Positions 62,407 to 64,000 of a stretch of 64,000 nucleotides of DNA are shown here, one piece after another. Where the stretch lies: assembly GCF_039542385.1 (NCBI RefSeq), contig NZ_BAABIA010000001.1:496001-560000 (forward strand), in the 5' to 3' direction. Both the position numbers and the translations under genes were made by a program. The first letter of the stretch is position 1, and each line of letters opens with the position of its first letter. A model generated the notes under the pieces. The model worked only from the letters and a program-made list of their open reading frames with translations, did no database searches and was not told the origin of the DNA. This DNA comes from Prosthecobacter algae (GTDB lineage Bacteria > Verrucomicrobiota > Verrucomicrobiia > Verrucomicrobiales > Verrucomicrobiaceae).

Positions 62407-63519
62407 TTATGGACCTGCCACCCACTGCACGGCTTTGAGGATAAAGGCCTCCATCCCGGCCTGCTGTTCCGGATGCGGGCTACTGCAAAGCAGGCGTCCT
62501 TTCCCATAACTGCCCGCGACCATAGCGGGGGAGTTCACTTGGGCTCCTTTGGGTGAGCCATTTTCCGCCAGTTCGCTGCGGAAAAAGGCCAGAGGTTCAA
62601 AGTCGGGGATGGCTTCATCTCCCGCTGGATTAAAGACGGGGCCATTGGCGTAACGGATATCCAGCAGGCCTTCGGGCATGCCCAAAATCTCGCGGCCCTT
62701 GGGCGTAAATTCGATTTTTACATCGCCCACACCGCGTGCCCATTTCGAGGACTTGGTCTTGGCATCAAGGATCTGCAGCCCCCAGGAGAAACCATCGCAG
62801 GCCAGGTAATTGCCAGCGCAGATGCCCACATAACCGCCGCCCGCCTCAATGAAACGGCGCACTTGTTCACGGCCCACAAGGCCCAGTGTGCCCGCCTGCT
62901 TGCCACCGCTGCCACCCGTAAAGATGACGACATCGAAGTCCTTGAGTCCGCCTTCGCGGATGAGTTGCGGTTTAACGATCGTGACTTTGACCCCAGGCGC
63001 TTGGCTGAGCAGTTCCGTGCAACGTGGCACACCTTTGCCAAAGCTGCCGTAGTCATCAAATAGAGCCACTCGCACGGGACCATCACCGCGCTGGAGGGGC
63101 GGAAGTGGTGCGAGTTCCTTCCAGGTGAGGGAGATGGCCTGAAGCTCTTGGGTCTTGGCGCGTTTGCCCACCAGTCGCCATTGAGGCTGCTCATCTGATC
63201 CAGTTCGAATGAGCTTGGCCTCAGTCACGGGAAACTCCGCTACCAGATGCAGGGCATTGATGTTGATCTTGGTGTTGGCGGGATCAAAGCCTGCCGGATT
63301 CGTGGTGTGATAAAGCGCGGTGCTGGCTTTGCCTTTGACGGGATGCAGCACATAGTGATGCCCTGCGGTGATTTCGGCCGCCGACAGCAGTTCCTCGCGG
63401 CCTTGGAGGGAGCTGGGTGCCCACTCCCCAACCAGTTTTGGATACTGGATTCCAGGAGCTAGGTTTTCCCCGGCGTGCAGTGACAAGGCAAAGAGGCTCA
63501 GGAGAAGCAGGTGTTTCAT
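62407..63519 (-). CDS. Exported BPL_N / class I glutamine amidotransferase-like protein
   Basis: A 370-aa exported protein with a signal peptide (LLLLSLFALSLHAG). The central domain has 'VVIFTGGSGGKQAG' and a nucleophile-elbow-like cysteine in 'GGGYVGICAGNYLAC', as in the BPL_N/ThuA-like group of the class I amidotransferase superfamily. These are frequent in Verrucomicrobia and Planctomycetes; the reaction is not established. A TTG at 63525 is a possible earlier start. The 3' end converges with the Gfo/Idh gene. Confidence 0.8.
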   Translation of the reverse strand: MKHLLLLSLFALSLHAGENLAPGIQYPKLVGEWAPSSLQGREELLSAAEITAGHHYVLHPVKGKASTALYHTTNPAGFDPANTKININALHLVAEFPVTEAKLIRTGSDEQPQWRLVGKRAKTQELQAISLTWKELAPLPPLQRGDGPVRVALFDDYGSFGKGVPRCTELLSQAPGVKVTIVKPQLIREGGLKDFDVVIFTGGSGGKQAGTLGLVGREQVRRFIEAGGGYVGICAGNYLACDGFSWGLQILDAKTKSSKWARGVGDVKIEFTPKGREILGMPEGLLDIRYANGPVFNPAGDEAIPDFEPLAFFRSELAENGSPKGAQVNSPAMVAGSYGKGRLLCSSPHPEQQAGMEAFILKAVQWVAGP

Positions 63520-63533
63520 AACCAAAAGTGTGT

Positions 63534-64000
63534 TTATAGGCCGTTTGGGTGGCGGTTGATGAAACCGGAGGTGCCGCGTGCGGTGGACCGCCAGCGCGGA
63601 CCTTCGCCAGTCTGCGTGCCCGAGGTGTCAAATCGCAGGCCGCAGACGGACATGAAGACGTGGTTTCCGGGTTTCACAAAGATGGAGACGTAACGCCCTG
63701 GGCCGGACTTTCCATAACCTGCAAAGCCGCGGGAGTTCAGCGGCTGCACGAGGAGACCCGTGCGGTAGAGAATGTGAGAGATGGAGCCAGAGCAGTCGAA
63801 ACCGTCATCAAAGAGCTGCCTGTGCCCGCCTCCCCATTTATAAGGCTTGTCCACAAGCTGGTTGGCATAGTGGACGATGTGGTGAAGAACAGGCGGGTGA
63901 TAGGCGGTGGCCCGTGCATATCGGCCATCGAAATGCAGCAGGGGAATCTGCGAGTAATAATAGACCCCGGCCCCACCGCCCGCGATGGCCAGTGCGCCTA
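63534..64000 (-). CDS. NlpC/P60-like peptidase (5' part missing)
   Basis: The frame is open to the window edge, so the N-terminus lies outside. The visible 155 residues start with a hydrophobic segment ('GALAIAGGGAGVYYYS') and continue into a catalytic-type region 'YKWGGGHRQLFDDGFDCSGS' (the Cys of DCSG), with a later His in 'GNHVFMSVCG'. This matches NlpC/P60 cell-wall peptidases. It lies 14 nt upstream of the BPL_N gene and reads the same way. Confidence 0.75.
   Translation of the reverse strand, partial: GALAIAGGGAGVYYYSQIPLLHFDGRYARATAYHPPVLHHIVHYANQLVDKPYKWGGGHRQLFDDGFDCSGSISHILYRTGLLVQPLNSRGFAGYGKSGPGRYVSIFVKPGNHVFMSVCGLRFDTSGTQTGEGPRWRSTARGTSGFINRHPNGL

Overview
The window is about 64 kb of GC-rich, gene-dense bacterial chromosome. 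I infer a Verrucomicrobiota (Prosthecobacter/Verrucomicrobium-like) source from the gene families present: an exosortase/PEP-CTERM system, a Tat-exported DUF1501 protein, an EF-hand/redoxin/cytochrome c/copper-monooxygenase fusion, an LVIVD-repeat protein, and several verrucomicrobial-style hypotheticals with one N-terminal membrane anchor. There is no 16S rRNA to confirm this. I see no phage, insertion sequence, plasmid or CRISPR. The only RNA gene is tRNA-Val(TAC).

Layout. 1-6.7 kb: a partial LVIVD-repeat exported protein, an AraC regulator divergent from a coiled-coil membrane protein, a fatty acid hydroxylase family protein overlapping an MnmM-like tRNA methyltransferase tail to tail, an RRM protein with its own terminator, and DAHP synthase. 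6.8-20.5 kb: a tightly packed envelope-polysaccharide operon. It starts with heptose precursor genes (HldE kinase domain, GmhA), then holds three FkbM methyltransferases, a Wzx-type flippase, a GT9 glycosyltransferase, an O-antigen ligase/polymerase, a small methyltransferase, two GT4 enzymes, a fused exosortase-EpsI protein and an acyltransferase. Many stops and starts overlap (ATGA or TGATG). 20.6-28.8 kb: a PEP-CTERM substrate, a PHP phosphoesterase, an unusual CapK/PaaK-like ligase fused to a HisC-like aminotransferase, a bi-domain oxidoreductase and a heparinase II/III protein. A clear rho-independent terminator ends this block.

28.8-37.6 kb: mixed genes, namely a small coiled-coil protein, a ferritin-like protein of unknown function, an MFS transporter, dapB-folK-rppH, a large membrane-anchored hypothetical and DUF1501. 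37.6-43.6 kb: two tandem acyltransferase-like paralogues converge on an AMP ligase / PLP decarboxylase / acyl carrier protein operon. The same protein set is known as companions of exosortase systems. A truncated, degenerate ligase paralogue lies beyond tRNA-Val. 43.7-52.4 kb: amino-acid ABC permease and ATPase, a divergent amidase/LysM pair, purT, an RDD protein, and an adaptor plus a PqqD-like/site-2-protease/HlyD membrane protein.

52.4-64 kb: a TPR-like protein and a PelA-like protein whose hydrolase and deacetylase motifs both look degenerate, a fused sugar kinase-MurQ etherase for peptidoglycan recycling, the EF-hand/redoxin/cytochrome/PHM fusion, a MOSC protein, a Gfo/Idh oxidoreductase lacking the usual EKP motif, a BPL_N (class I amidotransferase-like) protein and a partial NlpC/P60-like hydrolase.

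The window as a whole is dominated by cell-surface work: polysaccharide synthesis and export, protein sorting to the surface, and murein turnover. The strongest candidates for something undescribed are the ligase-aminotransferase fusion, the ACP/decarboxylase/ligase/twin-acyltransferase module with its ligase relic, the PelA-like pseudoenzyme pair and the PqqD-S2P-HlyD protein. All function calls rest on motif recognition by eye; no database search was run.
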